NCBI GenBank assembly: GCA_029990175.1
Contig: JARKIP010000011.1
Location: 24,712,001 to 24,776,000, forward strand
Reading direction: 5' to 3'
Origin: Petunia secreta
Lineage: Eukaryota; Streptophyta; Magnoliopsida; Solanales; Solanaceae
Length of the DNA: 64,000 nt
The translations under genes were made by a program, and so were the position numbers. This document shows, piece by piece, positions 21,590 to 31,646 of the stretch. Positions within the stretch are counted from its first letter, which is position 1. Each line of letters opens with the position of its first letter. Under the pieces are notes generated by a model. That model saw nothing but the letters and a program-made list of their open reading frames with translations. It searched no databases and had not been told where the DNA came from.

Positions 21590-23205
21590 ACCCGTTGAAT
21601 GAAGGAGGGATTGGTTTTAGGAGCTTGAAGGATGTCTCCAAGGCGCTTTTTGCAAAGCTGTGGTGGAATTTTCTCACCAAGGATTCGTTATGGAGGACTT
21701 ATATAAGCAACAAGTATTTGAAAAAGCATCACTCTTTGGTGGTTCCATGGAAGGAGGGGACCTATGCTTGGAAGAAAATGCTGCAGAGCAGACCCGTGGT
21801 GGATCATGAGATAGTAAGGCAGTTGAAGAAGGGCAATGCTTACTTCTGGCTTGATAACTGGACTGGTATTGGTCCTTTGTACCATGCAGTTCCGCTTGAT
21901 TTTGAGTGTGATGAGACGGTAGTATGCGTCTATGAAGTAGCTGAGGGTGGAGAATGGCTTGAGCAGCGCCTTAGGGAGCTGTTACCTGACGACCTTGCAG
22001 AGCATGTGATTCAGAACATTAAGCCTCCTATGTGTCCTGAGCAGCGGGATAGGCCATATTGGAAGCTGGAGTCTCGGGGTACCTTCTCAGTTCGTTCAGC
22101 TTATCAATTGGTGAGGCACAAGAAGAAGCAGGATGACGCAGACCTTTACAAGCGCATTTGGATTAAAGGTATTCCTTTTAAAATGTCATTTTTATTATGG
22201 AGGCTTTGGAAGTTTAAGCTGCCGCTGGATGATATGCTACATAGGTGGGGAATTCAGTTCCCCTCTAGGTGTCATTGCTGTGTGGACCCCGACGTGGAGA
22301 CTGTCTCCCACGTTTTTCTTAATGCACCTGTAGCGAGGTATGTATGGAAATATTTTGGAGGCGCTGCAGGTCTTAATTTTGATGGGCTGCACTTGACACA
22401 AGTGATTAATCTGTGGTGGGATGCTCCTGCTGGTCCGGTCCTGAGGTTGATCTACCATGCTGTACCCATCTTTATTGTATGGGAATTGTGGAAGCGGAGG
22501 AATGTTATGAGGCATGGTGGGTCGACTTCGGCTCGCAGGGTGGTGTATCTCGTTATGCAGCATATCATCATGTTGTTGAGAGTTCGCAGGAGGAACTTTC
22601 GGCATGCGCCAGGTAGGTGGGAGGACTTGCTTCCGGTGTTGAGGGATCATACGCCTTCTTTAGTAATGACGAAGGTTGCTTGGAGTCCGCCTCAGGTGGG
22701 GTGGATCAAATGTAATACGGATGGTGCGTCAAGAGGTAACCCGGGACCTAGTTCGTGGGCTTTTTGTGTGCGAGATGAGAGAGGAGATATCTTGCATGCG
22801 TGTGCTAAGGAGATGGAGGATTTCATGACCACAAATACTCAAGCGGAGGCATTGGCAATTCTTATGGCCTTGAGGTATGTAGTTTCTACTCCTTATGCGC
22901 ATGTTGTTGTTGAGACGGACTCATTGTTGCTAAAAAATGTGGTGACTAAGGTTTGGGAGGTGCCTTGGCAAATTGTTCAAGAAATTGAAGAAATTTGGAG
23001 TTTGATGGAGGGGATGGAAGTAGAGGTGGTGCATGTTTTTAGAGAGGGGAACAAAGTGGCGGATTACTTGGCGAATTTGGCACTAGATCAAGGAGATGTC
23101 CTTGTTAATTCGTTTCATGAATTGGATAGTGTGGGTAGGAGGTTGGTAAATGGGGACAAGTACAATGAGCCGTACATCCGCACTAAGCCGAGGAGGAGTG
23201 TGTAG
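21590..23205 (+). CDS. LINE ORF2 C-terminus: post-RT region, zf-RVT, plant-type RNase H
   Basis: The frame is open from the LINE start to the stop at 23203-23205. An upstream ATG at 21568 lies in flanking N2 sequence and is not the LINE's own start. EGGIGFRSLKDVSKALFAKLWW is the usual region behind RT. zf-RVT follows (FSVRSAYQLV, then a CHCCVDPDVETVSHVFLNAP zinc site at about residues 231-250). The C-terminal 150 residues are an RVT_3-type RNase H: CNTDGASRGNPG with the first Asp, a Glu in TQAEALAILMAL, ETDS with the third Asp, and NKVADYLANLA. RNase H removes RNA from the cDNA hybrid. The RT domain itself is missing through 5' truncation, so it cannot act alone. The remaining frame is intact. 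Confidence 0.85.
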
Positions 23206-23562
23206 ACACACGGGTGGTGGAACTTTCCTTCATGTTCGAATCCTTAGGGAGGAGAACATGGAGGCTTTTTTTGCTAACTTCGTGTTCTTTTTTGTAGGTA
23301 CTTTCATAGTTATATCTCAAGTTGCTTGGAATGAATATATGCAAGGCGTTGGAATGGACAATGTGCTCACTTGGTTGATGGTTTCAAAATGCTATTGGTA
23401 CTTCCATGCTATGGTTAGTGTCATTTTTAGCTTTTTTGGGACTTGGAACAGCTGATGCTTGGCTTTGGGATCATTTCACGCTTTGGAAACAAGAAAATCG
23501 ACTAAGGCAAAAATCCCAGGCGCCATGGCCGGCGCGCCGCGCTGGCCTTGGCAGAATGTCCA

Positions 23563-26390
23563 TGTCACGACCCAATTTCCAAGGGCTCGTGATGGCACCT
23601 AAACAACATTTGCCTAGGCGAACCAATGAAACAAGATGCGGAAAAGAACAATAATGTGAAAAGATCATAAATGGATATATAAATATAAAAGGGTGAAGTC
23701 CAAAAGAATATATCCACAAAAGAATTGGAGCATTCTAAGAGTGACTCAATAAAGTATGAATATACATCAAAGAAATCTGAGTCCTATCTCTAAGTGACTC
23801 CGGCGGTATGCCACCACGGTCTGTGTGGTCGGCTCACCTCAATCAAAAGTCTCAGAAGCCTCGGGAACCGCTAACGTCCGGGCTGCTGACTGGATGAAGG
23901 ACCTGCGCACGTAGCAGAGTAAGTTATGAGCCGAAGCCCAGTAAGATCACCGATAGGCCCGCTAAGGTACCCTTGCGGGACAAGTCGCTACATGCATCAT
24001 AAGAAACAACATACTATAGTAATCATACAATAAAGTAGTGAAATCACAAATAGATGTAACATATTCCATACACACAAGTAGTAACCAGAAGTCTCAAGGA
24101 TTATGCCCATCCAACGTAAGGCATAGGTCAACTCAGCGGCGGTTTGGAGGTCCAATCTCTACTCCCGTGCCGACTAACCTAGACCTACGATGGACTAGCA
24201 ACACCACTACTAAGTATCAACCATATACCGTGACCCGAAGTCACTATCACAATCATGAATAAGTAGACCAACGACCCGTAGTCGTTGGCTCATCTCAAAT
24301 CTGTCTACGATCGCACCACACCCCCTGTCAAGTGCGTCGTATCTCAATAAATCAAGTGACCACACCACACCCCCTGTCAAGTGTGTCACATCTCAAAGAT
24401 CAAGTGTCCACACCACACCCCCTGTCAAGTGTGATACATCTCATAGTATAGGCGACACCACACCCCCTGTCAAGTGTCCCTCTAACAGTATTAATATCCA
24501 CGACATTAATAACAATAACAGAAATAATAACAGAAATATTAATAACGATAATATTTCACTGTCACCGTAACCCAGGTTGGTTATGCTAGCTGAACGTAAG
24601 GCGAAGGTTAACCCGACCACAGTTTGGGGGTACAATCCCTACTCCCATGTCGTCCAACCCAAGGTTACGTATAGACAGCACTACCCAACCCGGCACGTGA
24701 ACAAATCAAGTACCAATATCATACAAAAGCCGGCAAAATCCTCGGCAAGACATTTATCATGACATGCCGGCAACATCCTCGGCCATGTCCCAAGTTCTTG
24801 CTATCTAAGCATGGCGTAGCAAGCGTTACTACGATATAAATTTAATCTACCTCGACGTAGCGTTTAGACCGGCACATACCTCGATCGAGTCACAATCTCG
24901 CTATTTATAACAAACAATAATAGCAAGTAATTCACATCATTAATCCTAACCATTGTTAGGTATATATATGCGTACATGAAGCATACTAGCATGAAGGAAG
25001 AGTCCACAAGCACAATAGAGGTCAAGTCTCACTTACCTCGAAATTCGGGCTCAAATGCCGGGAAGAATCTCCTTTCCCGCTCTCCTTGTCCGCGAAGGAC
25101 TCTCCACTAGGTCTATTAAGACAAGATATAGCACATATGAGTGCTCAATTATAGCTATTTAAGCCTATAGGCATCCTAGGGTAAAAATTACCAAAATGCC
25201 CCCGGGTAGGGCCGAGCCCTAAATTTATAAAATGTACTTTTCCGGACTCCCCACGCTCCCGTGAGTCCAAAAGTACACTTAGATTCCACATGCGAGCCTT
25301 GCTCGATGTCTTTCCCCAATTCTTAAGAATCTAGGGTTCTAACCCATTTCCAAGAATCAACCCTTTGATTCTTGTGTTAATCAACATAAAGATGGATTGA
25401 AAGGGCTTACCTTAAGTGTAAGTATGATTGGGTCTTCAAGAAATACCCAAAAATCGCCTCAAGAGCTCACCAAATGATTTTTATAAGTTATGAACCGAAA
25501 TGGCCCGAAATGGCCTTTTTATAGCAGTTTTTGCCTCTGTGACAGCTTCTTTTGAAAAAATCATAACTTTTGATAGTAATGTCCAAATGACCTGAAACCG
25601 GTGCCATTAGAACCACAACTCAAAGGGCTACAACTTTCATGTTTTGAGTTTTTCCTAATTCCTTACGGATTGGCCGGAAAATCAGCTTTTATCCGGCTGT
25701 TTGCGCCAAAACAGAATAGAAAAGTCGCACCAGATTTTCTACTGTTTTAGGGGCAAAACGGGACCCTACAAAGCTCGGAATGATCCCAAATTTTGCACAC
25801 AAGCCATAAAATACTTGAGTGACATGCTCGTCAAGACGGAACTCAATTCGGACCTCCAGAACTCAAAAAGTGGGTCCCACGGCAAAGGTTCAATTTTCGA
25901 CTTTCGCCAAAATAGCAAAATTTAACCAAACGACCTCGGAATCCAATTCCGAAAGTTGCTACAAGTCACAAATGACTATACGAACCTAACGGAACTTTCG
26001 GATCTCTCATCGGAGCTCATTTGCTCAAATCGAGCTCAGAAACCTCTTTTAACTCTTTTAAACTTTCGAAACGGGGACTTTATCAAAAGTCCTATCAAAC
26101 GAGGTCCGTTTTCAATTTTGAAGGTTGCTACATATCATAAATGACGAGACGGACCTAACGGTGCGCTCGGATTTTCCATCGGGGTTCGTTTACTCAAAAC
26201 GACCTATCGAAACCCCAAATTCCTTTCCGGAATTTCATAAACGGATCCTTTTCTCGAAAACCTATCAAACGGACTCCGTTTCGACTCAGATTTCACAGAC
26301 AGGTCCTAAATGACCTAACGGAGCTTTTGGGACTGTCGACACGCAAATCGAGGTCCCGGATCCCGTAACGACTATTTGAGGGTCGTTACA
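23563..26390 (-). repeat. G2 3' LTR (2828 bp)
   Basis: The ends on the - strand are TGTAACGACC and GGTCGTGACA. A TATA box (TATAAATA, - strand) lies at 24902-24909. Short open frames inside are repeated in the other LTR and are not genes. A diverged internal repeat pair (24112-24170 and 24594-24650) shares the AACGTAAGGC...CTACTCCC layout. Confidence 0.9.
24311..24480. repeat. Four tandem copies of a short unit in the G2 LTR
   Basis: The core CACCACACCCCCTGTCAAGT is repeated four times at 40-60 bp spacing, with variable spacers ending in an ATCTCA-like box. The same array is in the 5' LTR at 32395-32564. Confidence 0.85.
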
Positions 26391-26402
26391 TTCTCCCCCA
26401 CT
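26391..26402 (-). other. G2 polypurine tract
   Basis: On the - strand AGTGGGGGAGAA is directly followed by the LTR start TGTAACGACC. Confidence 0.85.
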
Positions 26403-26515
26403 TAGACTCTCGGCCGTCCTCGGACGAGCCTAAGTCTAAGGTAGGATCCACACACTAGCCACGGAGCTGGCACGGATTTCGAGGACCCCTCGGTACCACC
26501 CGAAATCAATAAAAC

Positions 26516-27796
26516 TTAAAAATGCAAATTCAGGCTTAGAAAATACAAGGATTTCATACCTGAATCATCGAACAAGCGCGGATGCCTCTCACGCATCTCG
26601 GACTCAAGCTCCCAAGTGGCCTCGGCAATGGAGTGATGCCCCCACTGAACTCTCACAAGCGGGATCACCTTCGATCTCATCTTACGGACCTCTCTAGCCA
26701 CAATAGCAATAGGCTCCTCCGAATAAGCTAAGTCGCCATCTACCTCCACGGAAGCCATATCGATCACATGAGACAGATCGTGAACATACTTCCGGAGCAT
26801 GGACACATGGAACACCGGATGAACAGACAGAGAGGGAGGCAAAGCCAGTCTATAAGCAACGGCGCCAACGCGCTCCAATATCTCAAAAGGCCCAATGAAC
26901 CTAGGACTGAGCTTGCCTTTCTTCCCAAATCTCATAACACCCTTCATGGGCGACACTCTAAGGAATACCCGGTCCCCAACCATGAACTCAAGATCTCTCC
27001 GCCTCCGATCTGCATACGATATCTGCCGGCTCTGAGCCGTGCGGAGTCGATCCTGAATAACCCGGACCTTATCTAAGGTCTGCTGCACCAAATCGGGCCC
27101 CAACACCTGGACCTCACCAGACTCGAACCAACCGATAGGCGAGCGACATCTCCGACCATACAATGCCTCAAACGGAGCCATCTGGATAGAAGCCTGATAG
27201 CTATTATTATACGCAAACTCTGCTAGCGGCAAATGGCTATCCCAATGGCCTCCAAAATCAATAGCACACGCCCTCAACATATCCTCGAGGATCTGAATGG
27301 TCCGCTCAGACTGGCCATCAGTCTGCGGGTGAAATGCAGTGCTGAGATCGACCCGAGTACCCAGCTCTCTCTGAAAAGATCACCAAAACTGAGCTGTGAA
27401 CTGAGCACCTCGGTCAGAAATGATAGAAACAGGAGCACCATGCAATCTCACAATCTGCTCAATGAAGATACGAGCCAGACGCTCCGAGGTATAAGTAGTC
27501 CTCACTGGAATGAAGTGAGCCGACTTCGTCAGTCGATCAACTACTACCCACACCGAATCATGCTTACCCACGGTCAGCGGCAAACCAACTACGAAATCCA
27601 TAGTGATCTGCTCCCACTTCCACTCGGGAATGGGCATAGACTGGGTCACCCCGGCTGGCCTCCGGTGCTCATACTTCACCTGCTGGCAATTCAAACACCG
27701 AGATACATAATCAGCAACATCCCTCTTCATCCCTTTCCACCAATACAGCTCTCGAAGATCATGATACATCTTCGCAGTACCCGGATGAATGGAATA
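26516..27796 (-). pseudogene. G2 pol 3' part: integrase and chromodomain
   Basis: This continues the gag-pol frame (same reading frame) behind a TGA at 27797-27799. A second TGA interrupts it at 27380-27382. The zinc site ends with CLNCQQ (about 27695). The catalytic core starts near ITMDFVVGLP. The downstream part shows FAYNNSYQASIQMAPFEALYGRRC. The C-terminal domain has VGDRVFLRVSP and HPVFHVSMLRKY. A chromodomain follows (YSEEPIAIVAREVRKMRS, then VQWGHHSIAEATWE), which in chromoviruses guides insertion to marked chromatin. Both stops look like CGA to TGA changes, judged from the usual Arg at these sites in the family. Confidence 0.85.
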
Positions 27797-30700
27797 TCAC
27801 GAATTGTGAGCCTCTGCCAAAATCATCTGCCTCAGCTCCACAATGGCTGGAACACATACCCGGCCGTTAAGCCGCAAAGCACCATCATCACCAATCACGA
27901 ACGAGGACACTCCCCCACTTAGGACCCTATCCCGGAGATCTCTCAGATAAGGATCCTCGAACTGCCTTTCCTGAATCTGGGAAGCTAAAGACGACTGAGA
28001 CCCCACATATGCAAGCACCCGGCCTGGAACAGAATCATCAAACCGAACCCCACTAATGGACAAAGCCTGCAACTCACGGGCCAACGGCCTCATATCAGCA
28101 TCAAGATAGGCGAGGCTACCCATGGACTTCCTACTCAAGGCATCGGCTACAACATTAGCCTTTCCGGGATGATACCGGATAGAAAGATCATAATCCTTCA
28201 GCAGCTCTAACCAGCGGCGCTGTCTCCCGTTCAAGTCCTTCTGAGTGAGCAAGTACTGGAGACTCTTATGATCGGTGAATATCTCACATGGCTCGCCATA
28301 AAGATAGTGCCTCCACAACTTCAGTGCAAACACGACAGCTAACAGCTCCAAATCATGGACAGGATAATTCTTCTCATGGACCTTCAGCTGTCTCGAGGCA
28401 TAAGCTATCACCTTACTCTCCTGCATCAGAACGCTACCCAGGCCAACACCCGAAGCATCACAATATACGGTGAATCCCCCGGATCCACTAGGCAAGGCCA
28501 ACACTGGCGCTGAAGTCAACAGAGTCTTAAGCTTCTGAAAGCTAGACTCACAGGCATCGGACCACAGGAAAGGAACATTCTTCTGGGTCAACTTCGTCAG
28601 AGGTGCTGAAATAGAAGAAAACCCATCGACGAACCGCCGATAATAACCTGCCAAGCCTAAGAAACTCCGAATCTCTGTAGGAGAAGTAGGCCTAGGCCAA
28701 CTCTGAACGGCCTCTATCTTCTTCGGATCAACACACACCCCATCCTTGGTCACCACGTGACCTAGGAAAGATACAGAACTGAGCCAAAATTCACACTTGG
28801 AGAATTTGGCATACAACTGCTGATCCCTCAGAGTCCGAAGAACAACTCTCAAATGCTGCTCATGCTCCTCCCTGCTCCTCGAATAAACCAAGATATCATC
28901 GATAAACACAATGACGAAGGAGTCAAGGTAGGCCTTGAACACTCGGTTCATCAGATCCATGAAAGCAGCTGGGGCATTCGTAAGCCCGAAAGACATCACC
29001 AGAAACTCATAGTGGCCATATCGGGTACGAAAAACAGTCTTGGAAACGTCCTCGGACCGAATCCTCAACTGATGATACCCCGACCTCAAATCAATCATCG
29101 AGAAGAAGGTAGCACCCTGAAGCTGATCAAACGAATCATCAATACGCGGCAAAGGATACCTATTCTTGATAGTAACCTTATTCAGCTGCCGGTAATCAAT
29201 ACACATCCGCATAGAGCCATCCTTCTTCTTCACAAATAATACCGGGGCACCCCATGGAGACACACTGGGCCTAATGAAGCCCTTATCGAGCAAATCCTGA
29301 ATCTGCTCCTTCAGCTCCCTCAACTCAACAGGAGCCATACGATACGAGGGAATAGATTTAGGCTGAGTGCCTGGCAATAGATCAATGCAAAACTCTATCT
29401 CCCGCATAGGCGGCAAACCCGACAAATCATCAGGAAACACATCCGGATACTCACAAACAACCGGAACTCTATCAAGGGATAACTCCTCTGCCCGGACATC
29501 CCGAACTGAAGCAATATATCCCTCGCACCCACTAGATATCATCCTCTGCGCCTCCAAGAAAGAAATGATCATACTCTTCGGAGAAGGCCTGGAACCTCCC
29601 CATACAACCCGAGACTCACCCTCTGCCCCGATCGTCACGGACTTAGCATGGCAATCCAAAGTCGCATGACAGGAAGCCAGCCAATGCATGCCCATAATGA
29701 CATCGAAATCAGACATATCGAGCAGCATCAGGTCCACTAAGGACTCTACACCACAGATGGAGATCATACACTGCCGATAACCCCTATCTACACATATAGA
29801 AGACCCGACAAGGGTGGCAACCATAAAGGGATCATCTAAGAAGACCAGATCCCTGCCCAAGCAAGGGGCAAATCCCGGCGACACATACGAATAGGTAGAC
29901 CCCGGATCAATAAGAGCATAAGCATCGCGGCCACAGACAGAAATAATACCTGTGATGACATCATTGGATGCCTCAGCATCCTGACGAGTCATAGCATAGA
30001 CCTGCGCCGAGCCTCCTGAACCCGGAGCTCTCTGAGACTGCTGTCTAGGAGGAATCTGAGAAACGGGCCTGGCGGCCTGAGGACCAGATGGTACCATAGC
30101 TGCGGATCCCTGGCGACCTGATGAAACATAAGGGCAACTCCTGACATAGTGCTCTGGAGACCCACACTCAAAACATCCATCACCTCTACCTCCTCTACCG
30201 CCTCTACCACCTCTGCCATGGCCACCTCCAGACGAACACCTCCCATGATGCCTCTGATGGCACCTCCCGCACTGCGGCGGACCAGACTGCGAAGAGCCAC
30301 CCCGCCTCTGGGATGACTGAGGCCTCGGGGTCTCTGTAGAAAAATCCTGGGCAGGCAAAGCAGCAGCCTGGGGCCTAGACTGAGAACGGCCCTGATGACC
30401 CTGACCCCTCTGAGCGGATCCACTATACCCACCAGACTGACGCGATCTCTTGGCCGCCCTCTCCGCGTCAGCCCTGGCGAAGATATCCTCCATCCGCCGC
30501 GCCACATCAACTATCTCAAAATATGACTTGTTGCCCATATCAGGGGCAACAGCTACCTGCAAGCGGGGATGAAGACCCTCAACAAACCGGAGGACCTTGT
30601 CCCTCTCCTGAGCCACCATAGTCGGCGCAAACTGAGACAACCACAAGAACCTGGTGTCATACTCTGAAACAGACAGGTTTCCCTGCCTCAACCCCTCAAA

Positions 30701-31438
30701 CTCGCGCCTCTGAGCATCGTGCTGACTCTGGGGCACGAACCTGCTCATGAACATAGACACGAACTCAGCCCAAGACAAAGGAGGGAGGTCACTAGACCTC
30801 TGCCGCATCATGGAGACCCACCATGTCTCCGCATCTCCCGATAATTTGAAAGAAGCACACTGCACCCCTAAGGTGTCTCTAGTACCAAGAACTGTCAAAA
30901 TCTTCTCACACTTCTGAATGTACCTCTGGGCAGTACATGTAGCTGAGGTACCGTCGAACTCTGGAGGCTGAAGCTTCATGAATGACTCTATCCTCTTGGC
31001 AACCTCCTCAGTGCCCATAGGAGGAGTAGAAATAACAGGACCTGCCTGAGGAGCAGAAGCAGAAGGCTGGGCAATATGATCAGGAGCAGCCTCAGAAGTA
31101 GGCGTGCTCATAACAGGTGTGGTCGGCTGAGAAGCCGAAACAGGAGCTGCAACATCATCTCTGACAGGGACCTGATGGCTAGACAAGGCCATCAGTCTCA
31201 TATACTCCTCTGAAGAGATCACAACGGTGCCTGGCACAACAGCAGGCACAGGGGGAATAGATGCTGACAGAGTCGCTGCGGACACCGCAGGGATAGCTGT
31301 GTCCTGCCTAGTGGCTGACGGGCGACCTGCCCGAGTCTTCTTAGCAGCTGGCGGCTGCGTAGGTGCTGATGGCTCTCCCGCAGACGCGGGTGTAGAAGAT
31401 GCAGCCCTCCTGGCTGAGGATGCTCGCGTCCTCGCCAT
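27797..31438 (-). CDS. G2 gag-protease-RT-RNase H polyprotein, ends at an internal TGA
   Basis: I take the Met at 31438-31436 (MARTRAS) as the start; an in-frame Met at 31468 also exists. The order is as follows: a Pro/Ala/Ser-rich N-terminus; a gag core (EVAKRIESFMKLQPPEFDG, later FVPQSQHDAQRREFEGL); Gly/Arg-rich sequence with a CCHC knuckle CFECGSPEHYVRSCP; a protease with ALIDPGSTYSYVSP (Pro in place of Ser/Thr of the triad, as I recall from this lineage); RT with VPYRM-type start, the LVMSFGLTNAPAAF block and the catalytic FIDD; and RNase H with VYCDASGVGLG, ELLAV and FTDHKSL. It then reaches the TGA at 27797-27799 in the link to integrase. The whole frame would be about 1640 residues. 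Confidence 0.92.
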   Translation of the reverse strand: MARTRASSARRAASSTPASAGEPSAPTQPPAAKKTRAGRPSATRQDTAIPAVSAATLSASIPPVPAVVPGTVVISSEEYMRLMALSSHQVPVRDDVAAPVSASQPTTPVMSTPTSEAAPDHIAQPSASAPQAGPVISTPPMGTEEVAKRIESFMKLQPPEFDGTSATCTAQRYIQKCEKILTVLGTRDTLGVQCASFKLSGDAETWWVSMMRQRSSDLPPLSWAEFVSMFMSRFVPQSQHDAQRREFEGLRQGNLSVSEYDTRFLWLSQFAPTMVAQERDKVLRFVEGLHPRLQVAVAPDMGNKSYFEIVDVARRMEDIFARADAERAAKRSRQSGGYSGSAQRGQGHQGRSQSRPQAAALPAQDFSTETPRPQSSQRRGGSSQSGPPQCGRCHQRHHGRCSSGGGHGRGGRGGRGGRGDGCFECGSPEHYVRSCPYVSSGRQGSAAMVPSGPQAARPVSQIPPRQQSQRAPGSGGSAQVYAMTRQDAEASNDVITGIISVCGRDAYALIDPGSTYSYVSPGFAPCLGRDLVFLDDPFMVATLVGSSICVDRGYRQCMISICGVESLVDLMLLDMSDFDVIMGMHWLASCHATLDCHAKSVTIGAEGESRVVWGGSRPSPKSMIISFLEAQRMISSGCEGYIASVRDVRAEELSLDRVPVVCEYPDVFPDDLSGLPPMREIEFCIDLLPGTQPKSIPSYRMAPVELRELKEQIQDLLDKGFIRPSVSPWGAPVLFVKKKDGSMRMCIDYRQLNKVTIKNRYPLPRIDDSFDQLQGATFFSMIDLRSGYHQLRIRSEDVSKTVFRTRYGHYEFLVMSFGLTNAPAAFMDLMNRVFKAYLDSFVIVFIDDILVYSRSREEHEQHLRVVLRTLRDQQLYAKFSKCEFWLSSVSFLGHVVTKDGVCVDPKKIEAVQSWPRPTSPTEIRSFLGLAGYYRRFVDGFSSISAPLTKLTQKNVPFLWSDACESSFQKLKTLLTSAPVLALPSGSGGFTVYCDASGVGLGSVLMQESKVIAYASRQLKVHEKNYPVHDLELLAVVFALKLWRHYLYGEPCEIFTDHKSLQYLLTQKDLNGRQRRWLELLKDYDLSIRYHPGKANVVADALSRKSMGSLAYLDADMRPLARELQALSISGVRFDDSVPGRVLAYVGSQSSLASQIQERQFEDPYLRDLRDRVLSGGVSSFVIGDDGALRLNGRVCVPAIVELRQMILAEAHNS

Positions 31439-31629
31439 ATGATACAATACACGAAAAAGGGTCAGCACCTATATAAGCTACTCAGCACGAATAGAGATGA
31501 AACGAAGGGAAAACATTTCCTAACATGCCCTTGTAGCCTCTCGCTCATAAGTATGGTCGACAACATACCCATAAGCAAGACTCTACTCAGACACTGCTCC
31601 AAGACTCCTAGGACTCGAATTAGAACCTA

Positions 31630-31643
31630 GGGCTCTGATACCA
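31630..31643 (-). other. G2 primer-binding site, initiator-Met tRNA type
   Basis: On the - strand TGGTATCAGAGCCC begins three bases after the 5' LTR end GGTCGTGACA. Confidence 0.85.
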
Positions 31644-31646
31644 AAC

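Noticed and set aside
24311..24480. Regular short repeats resembling a CRISPR array
   Set aside because: There are only four copies with variable, related spacers, located in a plant LTR and present in both LTRs.
24038..24762. Short open frames in the G2 LTR, repeated at 32122-32846
   Set aside because: They are duplicates because they lie in LTRs, have no motifs, and occur within tandem-repeat-rich non-coding sequence.
28288..31442. Plus-strand frames opposite the G2 polyprotein
   Set aside because: They are shadows of a real - strand gag-pol gene and have no domain content of their own.
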